A stretch of 64,000 nucleotides of DNA from CAVPHV01 sp963704825 (GTDB lineage: Bacteria; Actinomycetota; Acidimicrobiia; Spongiisociales; UBA5794), in contig CAVPHV010000001.1 of NCBI GenBank assembly GCA_963704825.1, positions 124,001 through 188,000 on the forward strand, read 5' to 3'. The translations under genes and the position numbers were made by a program. Position 1 is the stretch's first letter. Each line of letters starts with the position of its first letter. Positions 34,726 through 44,009 of the stretch are shown piece by piece. Below the pieces are notes generated by a model. The model was not told the origin of the DNA. It saw only the letters and a program-made list of their open reading frames with translations, and ran no database searches.

Positions 34726-35876
34726 TAGGAGCCCTCCAGACGGGCCAGGAAGTCGTCGAACAGCGACACCGCATCATTGGGGCCGGGAGCGGCTTCGGGG
34801 TGGTACTGCACGGAGAACGCACTGACGTCCCGGCACTCCAGTCCCTCGAGGGTGCCATCGTTGAGATTCTGATGGGTGGCGACGACCGAGCCAAAGCTGG
34901 TCTCGACCTCGGCTGGGAGCAGGTCGGGGCCCGGCAATCCGGCACCGGGCCGAGGGCGGGTGGTGTCGGTGAACGACCAGAGATCTACCGCAAAGCCATG
35001 GTTCTGAGCGGTGATGGCGACGTGGCCGTCGGCCAACCGGCGCACCGGGTGGTTGCCGCCGTGATGACCGAAGGGCAGCTTGTACGTCCGTGCTCCGAGC
35101 GCCAGCCCGAGAATCTGGTGTCCGAGGCAGATGCCCATCAAGGGTGCCTTCCCCAGCAGCGAGCGGACGGTGGCAACACCGTGTATGACCGGCTCGGGGT
35201 CACCGGGTCCGTTGCTGAGAAAGACGCCCGAAGGCTCGAGGGCGAGAACCGCCTCGGCCGTGGTCCCCGCGGGAACCACGTGGACCTCGCAGCCGCGCTC
35301 GGTGAGGGCGGTGGCGATGTCCCGCTTCATTCCGAAATCGATCGCCACGACGCGGGCTCGGACCTCGCCAGGAGGGGCAACAACGTACGGCCGGCTGGTG
35401 GTGACGTCCTGGGTCAGGTCGCGGCCTTCCATGCTTGGCGCGGACCCGGCGGCGTCGGCCAATTCGGTCGCGCTCACGCCGGCGCCGATGGCTGCAGGCA
35501 TCGCTCCATTGGCCCGCAAATGTCGAGTGAGGCGCCGGGTGTCCACGTCCGTCAGGGCGACTGTCCCCGTGACACGGAGCCAGTCCACAAAGGATGCCTG
35601 AGACCTCCAGGAGGAGTCGCGCCGCGCCATCGAACGCGTGACGAACCCGGTGCAGAAGGGACGATCCGCTTGGTCGTCCAGGGGGTTGGTGCCGTAGTTG
35701 CCGATATGGGGTGCCGTCATGGTGACGATCTGCCCGGCGTACGAAGGATCGGTGGCGATCTCCTGGTAGCCGGTCATGGCGGTGTTGAACACCACTTCGC
35801 CGCTGGCCACTCCTCCGGCGCCCACGGCGGTGCCCCGAAAGACGGTCCCGTCGGCAAGTACCAGGGCTCCGTTCAT
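34725..35876 (-). CDS. carA: Carbamoyl-phosphate synthase small subunit
   Basis: A 383-residue glutaminase subunit that feeds ammonia to CarB. N domain: GEVVFNTAMTGYQEI, APHIGNYG. C-terminal class I amidotransferase: SNGPGDPEP, nucleophile Cys in GICLGHQIL, QNHGFAVD and the catalytic His in SVQYHPEA. ATG at 35876 overlaps the pyrC stop (ATGA). Confidence 0.96.
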   Translation of the reverse strand: MNGALVLADGTVFRGTAVGAGGVASGEVVFNTAMTGYQEIATDPSYAGQIVTMTAPHIGNYGTNPLDDQADRPFCTGFVTRSMARRDSSWRSQASFVDWLRVTGTVALTDVDTRRLTRHLRANGAMPAAIGAGVSATELADAAGSAPSMEGRDLTQDVTTSRPYVVAPPGEVRARVVAIDFGMKRDIATALTERGCEVHVVPAGTTAEAVLALEPSGVFLSNGPGDPEPVIHGVATVRSLLGKAPLMGICLGHQILGLALGARTYKLPFGHHGGNHPVRRLADGHVAITAQNHGFAVDLWSFTDTTRPRPGAGLPGPDLLPAEVETSFGSVVATHQNLNDGTLEGLECRDVSAFSVQYHPEAAPGPNDAVSLFDDFLARLEGS

Positions 35877-37147
35877 AGCACCGTCCCGGCCGCGGCGTAG
35901 GACAGTTCGCCGGCGTAGATGGTGTGGCGCACCATCCCGCGCCAGTTGCGGCCGAGGTAGGGGGCGTTGCGCGATCGTGATCGCGTGGTCGTCGGCCGGA
36001 TCTCGGCGTCTGGATCGAACACGACCAGGTTGGCGGGGTTGCCCGCAAACACCGGGTGCCCATGCCCGGTGATCTGCCCGATCCGAGCCGGGGCGACCGA
36101 CATCCGGTCGAAGAAGGTCGCCATGTCGAGCGAAACGACGGTGTTGACGACGGCCGCCGCCCATTCGGAGCCGATGACTCCGTTCGGGGTTTCGGTGAAT
36201 GGTCCCGACTTCTCTTCCGGAGTGTGTGGTGCGTGATCGGTGGCGACAACATCGATCACCCCATCGCGCAATCCAGTGCGCAATGCAGCCGCGTCGTCCG
36301 CCGTGCGCAGCGGGGGCATCATCTTGAATGACGGGTCGAGCGACTCCAGGTCATCCTCGGTGAAGGCGAGATGGTGCGGGGTCGCCTCGGCGGTCACCGG
36401 CAACCCTTCGGCCTTGGCCGCGGCCACCAACTCAACCGCTGCTGCCGTGCTGGCGTGCTGAAGGTGATAGCGGGCTCCGGTTTCCCGAACAAGGTCGATG
36501 TCGCGGGCCACTATGCGAACCTCAGCCGCGGCCGGGATCCCGCCAATTCCGAGCCGTGCCGCCACGGCCCCATCGTGCATGTGCCCTCCTTGGGTGAGTC
36601 CGGGGTCGATGGCGTGTTGTGAAACCACGGCACCGAGGGGCGCCAAGGCCTCCATGGCACGGCGCATCAACGCGACGTCTTCGACGGTGTCGCCGTCGTC
36701 GGAGAAGACCCGCACTCCGGCCCCCCACAGTGCGTCGAGTGGTGCCAGTTCTCTCCCGGCCCGGCCGATCGTGAGGCAGCCGGCTGCGTGTACGTCGAGC
36801 AGTCCGACCTCGCGGCCACGCCCCTCGACGTAGCGGACCACCTCAACCCGGTCGATGGCCGGATCGGTGTTGGGCATTGTGACCACGGCCGTGTATCCGC
36901 CGGCGGCGGCGGCTGCCGACCCGGTCGCGATGTCTTCCTTGTGTGTCTGGCCGGGCTCGCGAAAGTGAACGTGGAGGTCAACGAAGCCGGGTCCGACCCA
37001 ACAACCTGAGGCATCGAGGCGAGCTGCGCCACGCGTATCCAAGTGGTTGCCCACAGCGACGACTATTCCGCCACGGACGAGAACGTCGGCAGGCAGTGGG
37101 CCGTCGGGACCGAGCACGAGGCCCCCGGCGATCACATAGTCACCCAC
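35873..37147 (-). CDS. pyrC: Dihydroorotase
   Basis: A 424-residue zinc amidohydrolase closing carbamoyl aspartate to dihydroorotate. Seen: metal ligands in DLHVHFREPGQTHKED, MPNTDPAID, the HLQHAS region, EATPHHLAF and ATDHAPHTPEEK. This is the long type (PyrC/PyrX class I) found next to pyrB in many bacteria, but pyrB is not adjacent here. GTG start. First gene of pyrC-carA-carB-pyrD-pyrF. Confidence 0.95.
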   Translation of the reverse strand: MGDYVIAGGLVLGPDGPLPADVLVRGGIVVAVGNHLDTRGAARLDASGCWVGPGFVDLHVHFREPGQTHKEDIATGSAAAAAGGYTAVVTMPNTDPAIDRVEVVRYVEGRGREVGLLDVHAAGCLTIGRAGRELAPLDALWGAGVRVFSDDGDTVEDVALMRRAMEALAPLGAVVSQHAIDPGLTQGGHMHDGAVAARLGIGGIPAAAEVRIVARDIDLVRETGARYHLQHASTAAAVELVAAAKAEGLPVTAEATPHHLAFTEDDLESLDPSFKMMPPLRTADDAAALRTGLRDGVIDVVATDHAPHTPEEKSGPFTETPNGVIGSEWAAAVVNTVVSLDMATFFDRMSVAPARIGQITGHGHPVFAGNPANLVVFDPDAEIRPTTTRSRSRNAPYLGRNWRGMVRHTIYAGELSYAAAGTVL

Positions 37148-37329
37148 AGGGCAGACCCGTTGCGGGTGTTCAGCAGCACCGTCATCATTCGGACCGTCAC
37201 CCCGTTGAGCTCCGCCGTGCCGGCCCCAGCTGTGGCCGGTCGCCGCGAAGTTACCACGGCCCTCGCCCGCTACCTGGTCGCGAAAACCAACGATGTCGAC
37301 ACCAAGACCTCGTGCTCACCCTTCGCCGT
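37148..37329 (-). other. Intergenic region ahead of pyrC
   Basis: Between nusB and pyrC. I see no clear promoter, PyrR site or terminator. A tiny frame (two ATGs, about 18 codons) ends across the pyrC GTG start; it may be chance. In many bacteria pyrR and pyrB would lie here, but both are absent. Confidence 0.4.
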
Positions 37330-37704
37330 CTACTGCGACGGGCCGGGCGGTTCCTCGACGAGGGCGCCGAGAATGCCGTTGACGAACGAACCGGAGCGCT
37401 CCGTCGAGTAGGTCTTGGCCATTTCGACGGCTTCGGAGATCACGACGCCGACCGGAGTGTCGGTGTACCGCAACTCATAGAGCCCGAGCCGGAGGATGTT
37501 GCGGTCGACCGCCGGCATCCGCTCGATCCGCCACCCGGACGCCGCCCCCGCAATCTCGGCATCGAGCGAGTCGAGGTGGTCGCCGACCCCGGAAACCAGC
37601 CGTGCCGAGCGCGCCGGCAAGTCCGCTGGGTCGGGGGCCTCGCCGCGAGCATCAGCTGCGTAGAGGGCCTCGAGTGCAACCACTCGGGCGTCTCGTTTGG
37701 CCAA
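37330..37704 (-). CDS. nusB: Transcription antitermination protein NusB
   Basis: A 124-residue all-helical RNA-binding protein that, with S10, binds boxA in rrn leaders; its likely target RNA is the rrn operon at 9-3 kb. Seen: an N-terminal KRDARVVALEALYAAD, VDRNILRLGLYELRY and VGVVISEAVEMAKTYS then SFVNGILG. TTG start 2 nt after the efp stop; no strong ribosome site, so coupling to efp is likely. Confidence 0.93.
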   Translation of the reverse strand: MAKRDARVVALEALYAADARGEAPDPADLPARSARLVSGVGDHLDSLDAEIAGAASGWRIERMPAVDRNILRLGLYELRYTDTPVGVVISEAVEMAKTYSTERSGSFVNGILGALVEEPPGPSQ

Positions 37705-37706
37705 GG

Positions 37707-38267
37707 TCAGCTAACTCGGGTTATGTAGTCGCCGGTACGAGTGTCGACCTTGATGATGTCGCCGACGTCTACGAACAAGGGCACTTGAAGGACCAGCCCG
37801 GTCGCCAGTGTCACAGGCTTGGTCGCCCCCGAGACACGATCGCCCTTGACCCCCGGCTCGGCGTGGGTGACCTCCAGTTCGACGGAGGCAGAAAGCTCAA
37901 CACCGATGGGGTTCCCCTCGTACATGTTGAGCTGGACGGTCGTCCCCTCGATCATGTAGCCGGCGGCATCACCGACGAGGTCCGTGGGCACCACCATCTG
38001 GTCGTAGGTCTCCGTGTTCATGCAGTGGAAGCCCATGTCGTCCCGAAACAGGTACTGGAAGTCTTGGCGGTTGATCATGGCACGTGGCAAGTTCTCACCG
38101 GCGCGGAACGTCTTGTCCAGCACGGCCCCGGTCTCGACGTTCTTCAGCTTCATGCGGACAAAGGCCTTGCCCTTGCCGGGCTTGACATGCTGGTAGTCGA
38201 CGACGTAGAAGAGACCACCGGGCAGGTTGAGCGCCATTCCAGGCTTGACATCGTTGGTAGAGATCAT
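37707..38267 (-). CDS. efp: Translation elongation factor P
   Basis: A 186-residue factor that rescues ribosomes stalled at proline runs. Seen: MISTNDVKPGMALNLPGGLF, the loop HVKPGKGKAFVRMKLKN with the tip Lys, and C-terminal GDIIKVDTRTGDYITR. It is a standard EF-P with three OB-like domains. ATG overlaps the pepQ stop (ATGA). The pepQ-efp-nusB order is widespread. Confidence 0.96.
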   Translation of the reverse strand: MISTNDVKPGMALNLPGGLFYVVDYQHVKPGKGKAFVRMKLKNVETGAVLDKTFRAGENLPRAMINRQDFQYLFRDDMGFHCMNTETYDQMVVPTDLVGDAAGYMIEGTTVQLNMYEGNPIGVELSASVELEVTHAEPGVKGDRVSGATKPVTLATGLVLQVPLFVDVGDIIKVDTRTGDYITRVS

Positions 38268-39328
38268 TCAGGCCGCAGCTCCTTGCTCGACAGGGTCAAC
38301 ACCTCGTGACCGTTTTTCGTGACATGCACCATGTCCTCGATCCGCACCCCAAACCGGCCGGGAAGATAGACGCCGGGCTCGACGGTGACGACGTTGCCGG
38401 CCTCCAGCACGTCCGTTGAGCCCTTGCGAACCCACGGTCCCTCGTGGATCTCCAGGCCGACCCCGTGGCCGGTTGAGTGCACGAAGTAGTCCTCGTAGCC
38501 GTGGCGGGCGAGGATCTCGCGACAAACCTCGTCGACGTCGCCCGCCGTAACGCCGGGACCGACCGCAGCAATGCCTGCCTCGTTCGACTCCAGGACGGCT
38601 GCGTGGACCCTGTCGATCTCGGGATCATCGGCGTCGCCGACGAGCGTGGTTCGAGACATATCTGAGTGGTAGCCATCGACGACGCAGCCGTAGTCGAGGA
38701 GCAACAGCGCCGCCCCAGCCAGCGCGCCGTCACCGGAGCGGTGATGTGGCCGTGCCGCATGTGGCCCGACGGCAACAATCGGGGGCCATCCCGCCTGCTC
38801 GGCGCCGGCGGCCTTCATGGTGGCGATGAGGCCGTCGCCGAGCTCCCCCTCGGTGAGTGATGCCATGACCAGGCCGTCCAATTCGGAAAACGCCAGATCG
38901 CCGGCCGCCGCGGCCCTGCGAAGCGCTTCGACCTCGTCGGCGTCTTTGACCCGTCGGTGGGCTTCAACGATGCCTGTGGTGGCGGTGAGTTTTGCTGTGG
39001 TCTTGTCTCGCAGCGTGTGGACGAAGTCCCATGTCACGTTGCTCGCCTCCAACCCGACCAGCGACGCCGAATCAATGGCCGCTGCAAGGTGGTCGAGCAA
39101 TCCGCTGGTGTAGACGTCGAGTTCGATCCCGGGCTGTCCGGACACGATTCCGGCCGCAACCTCGCCGTAGCGGCCGTCGGTGAGGAAGGTTCCTCCCTCG
39201 GGGGTGAGGTAGAGGAAGGCGCTACTGCCGGTGAACCCGGTCAGGTAGCGGATGTTGATCAGATTGGTGATCAGCAGCGGTTGCTGGATCTCTCCCTGAA
39301 GTCGGCGGACGCGACCGGCGTAGTTCAT
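38264..39328 (-). CDS. Xaa-Pro aminopeptidase/dipeptidase (M24 family)
   Basis: A 354-residue metallopeptidase that cleaves Xaa-Pro bonds. The N-terminal creatinase-like domain (LLITNLINIRYLTGFTGSSA) precedes the M24 pita-bread fold with metal ligands in LLDYGCVVDGYHSDMSRT, HSTGHGVGLEIHEGP and TVEPGVYLP and a final conserved Glu in RIEDMVHV. ATG at 39328 with GAGGAA upstream. It sits before efp, as commonly found. Confidence 0.92.
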   Translation of the reverse strand: MNYAGRVRRLQGEIQQPLLITNLINIRYLTGFTGSSAFLYLTPEGGTFLTDGRYGEVAAGIVSGQPGIELDVYTSGLLDHLAAAIDSASLVGLEASNVTWDFVHTLRDKTTAKLTATTGIVEAHRRVKDADEVEALRRAAAAGDLAFSELDGLVMASLTEGELGDGLIATMKAAGAEQAGWPPIVAVGPHAARPHHRSGDGALAGAALLLLDYGCVVDGYHSDMSRTTLVGDADDPEIDRVHAAVLESNEAGIAAVGPGVTAGDVDEVCREILARHGYEDYFVHSTGHGVGLEIHEGPWVRKGSTDVLEAGNVVTVEPGVYLPGRFGVRIEDMVHVTKNGHEVLTLSSKELRPE

Positions 39329-39620
39329 GATTCCTCGTGTCGTCGATGGCTGCAGCACATGGCGGACGGGATGCACAGTGGTCCGTGGCAAATGCGGCGC
39401 ACACGGTAGCGGCTTCTGCCTCGGAGCCGATACCGCTTGGTTCGTGGTGGTCGACCCAGTTCTTGGACACACCCATCCCGTCGCGTCACCCCGGGCGCCC
39501 CCAAGCGTGGCGTCGATGCAACGAGGAGGACCCCACCTGGGGGTTTGCGCACCGGCCGCATCCTGGCGCGGCGAGGATCCAAGACGTCGGTCCGCTGACG
39601 GCCTCGTGCGCTCGGGGCCG
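39329..39620 (-). other. Gap between aroB and the Xaa-Pro peptidase gene
   Basis: About 290 nt with no gene I can support. An open minus-strand frame crosses it, but the product is Arg/Cys-rich with no recognisable fold and runs into aroB out of frame. An aroQ gene, often found here, is not present. Confidence 0.5.
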
Positions 39621-40676
39621 TCAGCCGAGGCCAATGGCGGCAAGGCCGACGGCGACCGCGTCCTGATCCACCGGCACGACGATCGGGTTTCCGATCGCAC
39701 TGAGCAGCACCATGCGGAGGCCACGCTCGTCCCGCTTCTTGTCCAAGGCAACGGCCCGCAGCACCGCCGCCGGATCGAGGCCGGGTGCCGATGTGGGCAG
39801 ACCGAGCTGCTCGATCACCGCGCGTTGGCGAGCATTCTCCGAGAACCCGCACAGCTGAGCCGATACCGCCCCGGCGGCCACCATCCCGACGGCGACCGAG
39901 TAGCCATGGGGCAGCCCCGCCACCATCTCCACCCCGTGGCCGATGGTGTGGCCGTAGTTGAGGATGGCACGCCCGGCGTGCTCTTCGAAGTCTGCGGAGA
40001 CCACCGCCGCCTTCACCCGCACCGCTCGGGTCACCACCTCGTCGAGTGGCGCGTCGAGTCCATTCCGTTCGTAGAGATCGACGAGTGCGACGTCGGCGAT
40101 GAGACCCGCCTTGAGAGCCTCGGCGGACCCCTCACGCAGAAGTTCGCGCGGCAGCGACTCCAGGACGTCGGTATCGATCACCACTCGCGCCGGATGCCGG
40201 AACACTCCAACCAGATTCTTGCCGTCGACATTGACGGCCGTTTTGCCTCCGATGGCAGCGTCGACGGCGCCCAGCAAGGTGGTTGGCACGAGCACGGCCT
40301 CAACCCCGCGCAGATAGGTGGCCGCGACGAAGCCGGCGAGGTCAGTGACCGCTCCTCCCCCAATCCCGATGACGGTGTCGTGTCGGGTCAGTCCGAGACC
40401 GTTCATCCACGCAAAGGTCTCCTCGGCCACTGCGAGGGTCTTGGCAGATTCTCGGTCCGGAACGACGTGGACTCCCGTCTCGAAAGCCTCACCGAGGGCA
40501 CGGGCGATCGCACCGGCGCGCTCGGCAACAGATGGCTGAGTGACGATCGCAACGCGACGTCGCCGCTCCGACTTGGGTAGGAACCGCTCAACATCGGGTG
40601 CTGCGGTCGCTCCCGGATCGATGAGGACCTCGGACGCGACCTCGTTGCCCGCAGTGATCAGGATCTCTTCCACCAC
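39621..40676 (-). CDS. aroB: 3-dehydroquinate synthase
   Basis: A 351-residue NAD- and zinc-dependent enzyme, second step of the shikimate pathway. Seen: GIGGGAVTDLAGFVAATYLRG, PTTLLGAVDAAIGGKTAVN, KNLVGVF, a zinc Glu near SAEALKAG, and zinc His in NYGHTIGHGVE and LPHGYSVAVGM. GTG start inside the end of aroK (19-nt overlap). Final gene of aroC-aroK-aroB. Confidence 0.96.
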   Translation of the reverse strand: MVEEILITAGNEVASEVLIDPGATAAPDVERFLPKSERRRRVAIVTQPSVAERAGAIARALGEAFETGVHVVPDRESAKTLAVAEETFAWMNGLGLTRHDTVIGIGGGAVTDLAGFVAATYLRGVEAVLVPTTLLGAVDAAIGGKTAVNVDGKNLVGVFRHPARVVIDTDVLESLPRELLREGSAEALKAGLIADVALVDLYERNGLDAPLDEVVTRAVRVKAAVVSADFEEHAGRAILNYGHTIGHGVEMVAGLPHGYSVAVGMVAAGAVSAQLCGFSENARQRAVIEQLGLPTSAPGLDPAAVLRAVALDKKRDERGLRMVLLSAIGNPIVVPVDQDAVAVGLAAIGLG

Positions 40677-41170
40677 GCCTCAATCAAATCGGCGGTCTCG
40701 TCCGCAGACAAGTCATCGGTGTCGATGATCAGATCGGCGGCGGCTTCGTAGGCCGCGGCGCGCTCCACCAGAATCGAACTCAGCTTCTCGAGTGGCATGG
40801 CTCCGGCCAGCAGAGGTCTCCCGTTCCCATAACCGACTCGTCGGCTCAAGGTCTCGACAGTGGCTCGGAGCCAAACGACGGCCCCCGAAGCGGCCATCAC
40901 CGCCACGTTGGCCGGGTCAACGACGACACCACCACCCGTGGCAACCACGGCCGCCGAGCCCGCCGCAACTTCGGCCACTGCGGCGACTTCCTCGGCCCGG
41001 AACGCCGCTTCGCCATCGCGCTCCCACAGCTCGTCGATCGCCACTCCGGCTTGGTTGACGACGACCGCATCGGTGTCCACGAAGGCGATGCCGAGGCGGT
41101 AGGCGACCAAGGGGCCGACAACGCTCTTGCCGCTCCCCATCATCCCGATCAGCCAGAGATGGCGGTCCAC
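40658..41170 (-). CDS. aroK: Shikimate kinase
   Basis: A 170-residue P-loop kinase making shikimate 3-phosphate. Seen: Walker A GMMGSGKSVVG, DTDAVV, the shikimate-binding ATGGGVV and lid Arg in GNGRPLL. GTG start 3 nt after aroC. Normal length; between aroC and aroB. Confidence 0.95.
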   Translation of the reverse strand: MDRHLWLIGMMGSGKSVVGPLVAYRLGIAFVDTDAVVVNQAGVAIDELWERDGEAAFRAEEVAAVAEVAAGSAAVVATGGGVVVDPANVAVMAASGAVVWLRATVETLSRRVGYGNGRPLLAGAMPLEKLSSILVERAAAYEAAADLIIDTDDLSADETADLIEAWWKRS

Positions 41171-41173
41171 GTT

Positions 41174-42325
41174 CTAGAACTCGCTCAAGCGGGCTCGGTA
41201 GGCAGTCAGCGCGGTCTGCATGTCGCCCACCGTGTCCCCACCGAACTGACGCTGCAGCTCCTGGGCGAGCACTATGGCGACCATCTGCTCGGCGACAACA
41301 CCGGCCGCCGGAACCGCACACACGTCACTACGTTCCCGAAAGGCCTTTTCGGGCTGTTTGGTCCCGACGTCGACCGTGTCGAGCGGCCGCATGACGGTCG
41401 AGATCGGTTTCATGGCGGCTCGGACCCGCAACGGCCCGCCGCTGGTCATACCTCCCTCGGTACCCCCGGAGCGATTGGTTTGGCGGGTGAACTCCCCATC
41501 CTCGAAGTAGATCTCGTCCTGGGCAGCCGATCCCCTCATGCGGGCGACATGGAAACCGTCGCCGACTTCCACCCCTTTGATCGCCTGAATGGACATCAAG
41601 GCTTGCGCCAGACGCCCATCGAGCTTGCGGTCCCAATGCACATGACTTCCGACGCCGGGAGGCAAGCCGTAGGCGAGGACTTCGACCACGCCACCGAGCG
41701 TGTCGCGGTCTGCTTTGGCAGCATCGATCTCGTCGACCATCGCCGCGGCGGCAGTCGGGTCGAAGGCGCGAACCGGCGAGGCATCGATGGCGTCCAGATC
41801 GCCCGGTTCCGGCAGCGTGCCATCGGGAGCCCGAACCGAGCCGATCTCGACCACGTGGCTGAACACGGTGATCCCGAGCGCCCCCAGCAGCGCCTTGGCG
41901 AGATACCCCACGACCGTACGGGCCGCCGTCTCACGAGCGGATGAGCGTTCGAGGATGTTACGAGCATCGTGGGTGTCGTATTTCTGCATGCCGGCCAGGT
42001 CGGCGTGCCCGGGCCGGGGTGTCGTCAACGGACGCCGCGACTCACCCGGCTCCGGAGACATTTCCTTCTGCCACTTGGGCCATTCTGTGTTGCGGATGAC
42101 AACGGCCACCGGGCTCCCAAGAGTCTCGCCGAAGCGGACACCACCGAGGAACTCCAGTTCGTCCTTCTCGAGACGCATCCGACGTCCGCGCCCATGGCCG
42201 GCCCGCCGCCGGGCCAATTCAGCGCCGAGCGCGTCCAGGCTGACTGCAAGACCCGCGGGCATACCCTCGACCACGGTAACGAGGCCGGGTCCATGTGATT
42301 CGCCCGCCGTGAGGAATCGAAGCAT
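41174..42325 (-). CDS. aroC: Chorismate synthase
   Basis: A 383-residue reduced-FMN enzyme making chorismate from EPSP. Seen: FLTAGESHGPGLVTVVEGMP, RRAGHGRGRRM, RPGHADL, ERSSARETAARTVVG, SGGTEGGMTSGGPL and DVCAVPAAGVVAE. ATG start. It is the end product step of the shikimate genes in this region (aroE, aroK, aroB also present; aroA and aroQ not). Confidence 0.97.
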   Translation of the reverse strand: MLRFLTAGESHGPGLVTVVEGMPAGLAVSLDALGAELARRRAGHGRGRRMRLEKDELEFLGGVRFGETLGSPVAVVIRNTEWPKWQKEMSPEPGESRRPLTTPRPGHADLAGMQKYDTHDARNILERSSARETAARTVVGYLAKALLGALGITVFSHVVEIGSVRAPDGTLPEPGDLDAIDASPVRAFDPTAAAAMVDEIDAAKADRDTLGGVVEVLAYGLPPGVGSHVHWDRKLDGRLAQALMSIQAIKGVEVGDGFHVARMRGSAAQDEIYFEDGEFTRQTNRSGGTEGGMTSGGPLRVRAAMKPISTVMRPLDTVDVGTKQPEKAFRERSDVCAVPAAGVVAEQMVAIVLAQELQRQFGGDTVGDMQTALTAYRARLSEF

Positions 42326-42382
42326 GCCGGGAGAGTAGCCCCAACCGGGCCGGGGCCGGGAAGTTCGTTCGCGCCATGCGGA

Positions 42383-43114
42383 TCAGGACAGGTACCAGTC
42401 CACGATCTCAGGGCCGAAGGCCAGGGCCACGTAGGCGCCTGCTACGAGGTACGGGCCGAAAGGAATCTTGTCCTTGCGACTCTTGATTCGCAACAGCATC
42501 AACAGGAGCCCGACGACGCCCCCCAACAGAAAGGCGCCGACACTGCCAACAATCAAGGTGCCCCAGCTCTGATATCCCAGGTACATCCCAAGGAAGAACC
42601 CGAGCTTGACATCGCCAAAGCCAAAGCCACCGCCCGCGATCATCGCGAGCACGAACAGGACGCCGAAATACGCCAGGGCACCGATCACAGCGCGCCCCAG
42701 GGCTCCGGCCTCGCCTTCGAGCAGGCCGCCGGAAACGAGGAGCACCCCGCCGACAACGGTGGCCGGGTACAGGATCCGGTTCGGGATGAGCTTGCGGTCG
42801 AGGTCAGTGAGTGTGAGCAGCAGCGTGGTCGCCGTGAACCACAGGTAAGCGGGCAGCACCCACTCCGCTCCAATGACGGCACCAGTGGCTCCCAGCAAGA
42901 CAGCAGAGACGCCGGTGATCACCAGAGCACGACGCCTGACGGCGGCATCGGCCTCGACCACACTCGACCGCCATGCACCGACCAGGCCCTCGGGGCCGAT
43001 CAATGGAACAGGATCGTCGAAGAAGACCCGCGACCCCATGTGCACCAGAAGCGGGCCAATCGCCAGACCGACGAAAACGCTCACGATGATCACGACGACT
43101 TGACTCACGCGCAC
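42383..43114 (-). CDS. Type IV prepilin peptidase-like protein (A24 family)
   Basis: A 243-residue polytopic membrane aspartic protease with about seven hydrophobic helices. Both catalytic Asp sites are present: TDLDRKLIPNRILYP and GGGFGFGDVKLGFFLG. The N-terminal zinc/methylase domain of the full-length PilD is missing, as in archaeal-type and TadV-like enzymes. It would process prepilin signal peptides, yet no pilus genes are in the window. GTG start. It lies between aroE and aroC, so the position does not indicate its substrate. Confidence 0.88.
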   Translation of the reverse strand: MRVSQVVVIIVSVFVGLAIGPLLVHMGSRVFFDDPVPLIGPEGLVGAWRSSVVEADAAVRRRALVITGVSAVLLGATGAVIGAEWVLPAYLWFTATTLLLTLTDLDRKLIPNRILYPATVVGGVLLVSGGLLEGEAGALGRAVIGALAYFGVLFVLAMIAGGGFGFGDVKLGFFLGMYLGYQSWGTLIVGSVGAFLLGGVVGLLLMLLRIKSRKDKIPFGPYLVAGAYVALAFGPEIVDWYLS

Positions 43115-43205
43115 TCCGCACTAGCGGGCATCGACAATGCCCTTCCTGTCGCTATCGGCCGACTGCGGGATCGGGATTGAGTCGTTTTCCCGGGCTTCAT
43201 CCGAG

Positions 43206-44009
43206 TTACGTTTCGCCGGCGAGAACGCGGCGCGCCATCTCCGCCTTCATCGCCGAGCGCATCGCGTCCACCGGAGCTTTGCGTCCCGTCCACAGTTCGA
43301 AGGATGCCGCACCCTGGGCCAACAGCATCTCTGGGCCGGTCGCAACCGGCAAACCCGCTGCCCTCATCGTGAGCGCCGCCGGAGTCGGACCCGACCCGTA
43401 CGCCATCTCGAGCAGACCGGTCGCACCTTCGAGCACACCGTCGGGCAGGGCCTCACCGGCCATGCCGAGCGGCGTTCCGTTGACCACAACCGCACCGGGA
43501 ACGCCGGAACCCCAGGGGACCACCGCGGCGGCAATACCGAGACGCCTGAGCAATTCGGCGCCCGCTTCGGCACGGCGCGTGGAAACATGGACCCGACGGC
43601 CCTCCAGTGCCAGTAGCGCCGCGGCCGCAGCTCCACCTGCTCCCAGCACCATGACCGGATCCGCAACAGGGAGCCCGGCCCAGTTCCAAACAGTGCGGAC
43701 TCCCCCCACGTCGGTGTTGTGGCCCACAACGTCCCGATCGACCCTCACCCACGTGTTTACGGCTCCGGAGCGTCGGGCCGCCACGTCGAGGCGATCTGCC
43801 AGCCGGGCGGCCACGGCTTTGTGGGGCATCGTCACATTGGCGCCGTCGAGCGCGCCGTTGCGCACTTCGGCGACCGCCACAGACATGGCCTCGACATCAG
43901 CTTGTCTCGCTTCGTAGGTGCCCGCGATGCCGACGGCGTCGAGTGCGGCTTGCTGAATGGTGGGCGACAATGAGTGGGCAACCGGGTCGCCGAGTACGAC
44001 GAGCCTCAC
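43206..44009 (-). CDS. aroE: Shikimate dehydrogenase
   Basis: A 267-residue NADPH enzyme reducing 3-dehydroshikimate. Seen: GDPVAHSLSPTIQQAAL (shikimate Ser pair), NVTMPHKAVA with catalytic Lys, GAVNTW, GHNTDVGGV with catalytic Asp and the nucleotide-binding VLGAGGAAAAALLAL. GTG start overlapping the mltG stop by 4 nt. The ruvX-mltG-aroE order is conserved in actinobacteria. Confidence 0.95.
   Translation of the reverse strand: MRLVVLGDPVAHSLSPTIQQAALDAVGIAGTYEARQADVEAMSVAVAEVRNGALDGANVTMPHKAVAARLADRLDVAARRSGAVNTWVRVDRDVVGHNTDVGGVRTVWNWAGLPVADPVMVLGAGGAAAAALLALEGRRVHVSTRRAEAGAELLRRLGIAAAVVPWGSGVPGAVVVNGTPLGMAGEALPDGVLEGATGLLEMAYGSGPTPAALTMRAAGLPVATGPEMLLAQGAASFELWTGRKAPVDAMRSAMKAEMARRVLAGET

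Noticed and set aside
32764..34728. Long (654-codon) plus-strand open frame opposite carB
   Set aside because: High GC content leaves antisense frames open; the minus strand encodes a complete, motif-perfect CarB and the antisense product has no recognisable domain.
39325..39852. 175-codon minus-strand frame across the aroB end and the following gap
   Set aside because: Out of frame with aroB, Arg/Cys-rich, no known domain and no ribosome site; also not a 3-dehydroquinase.
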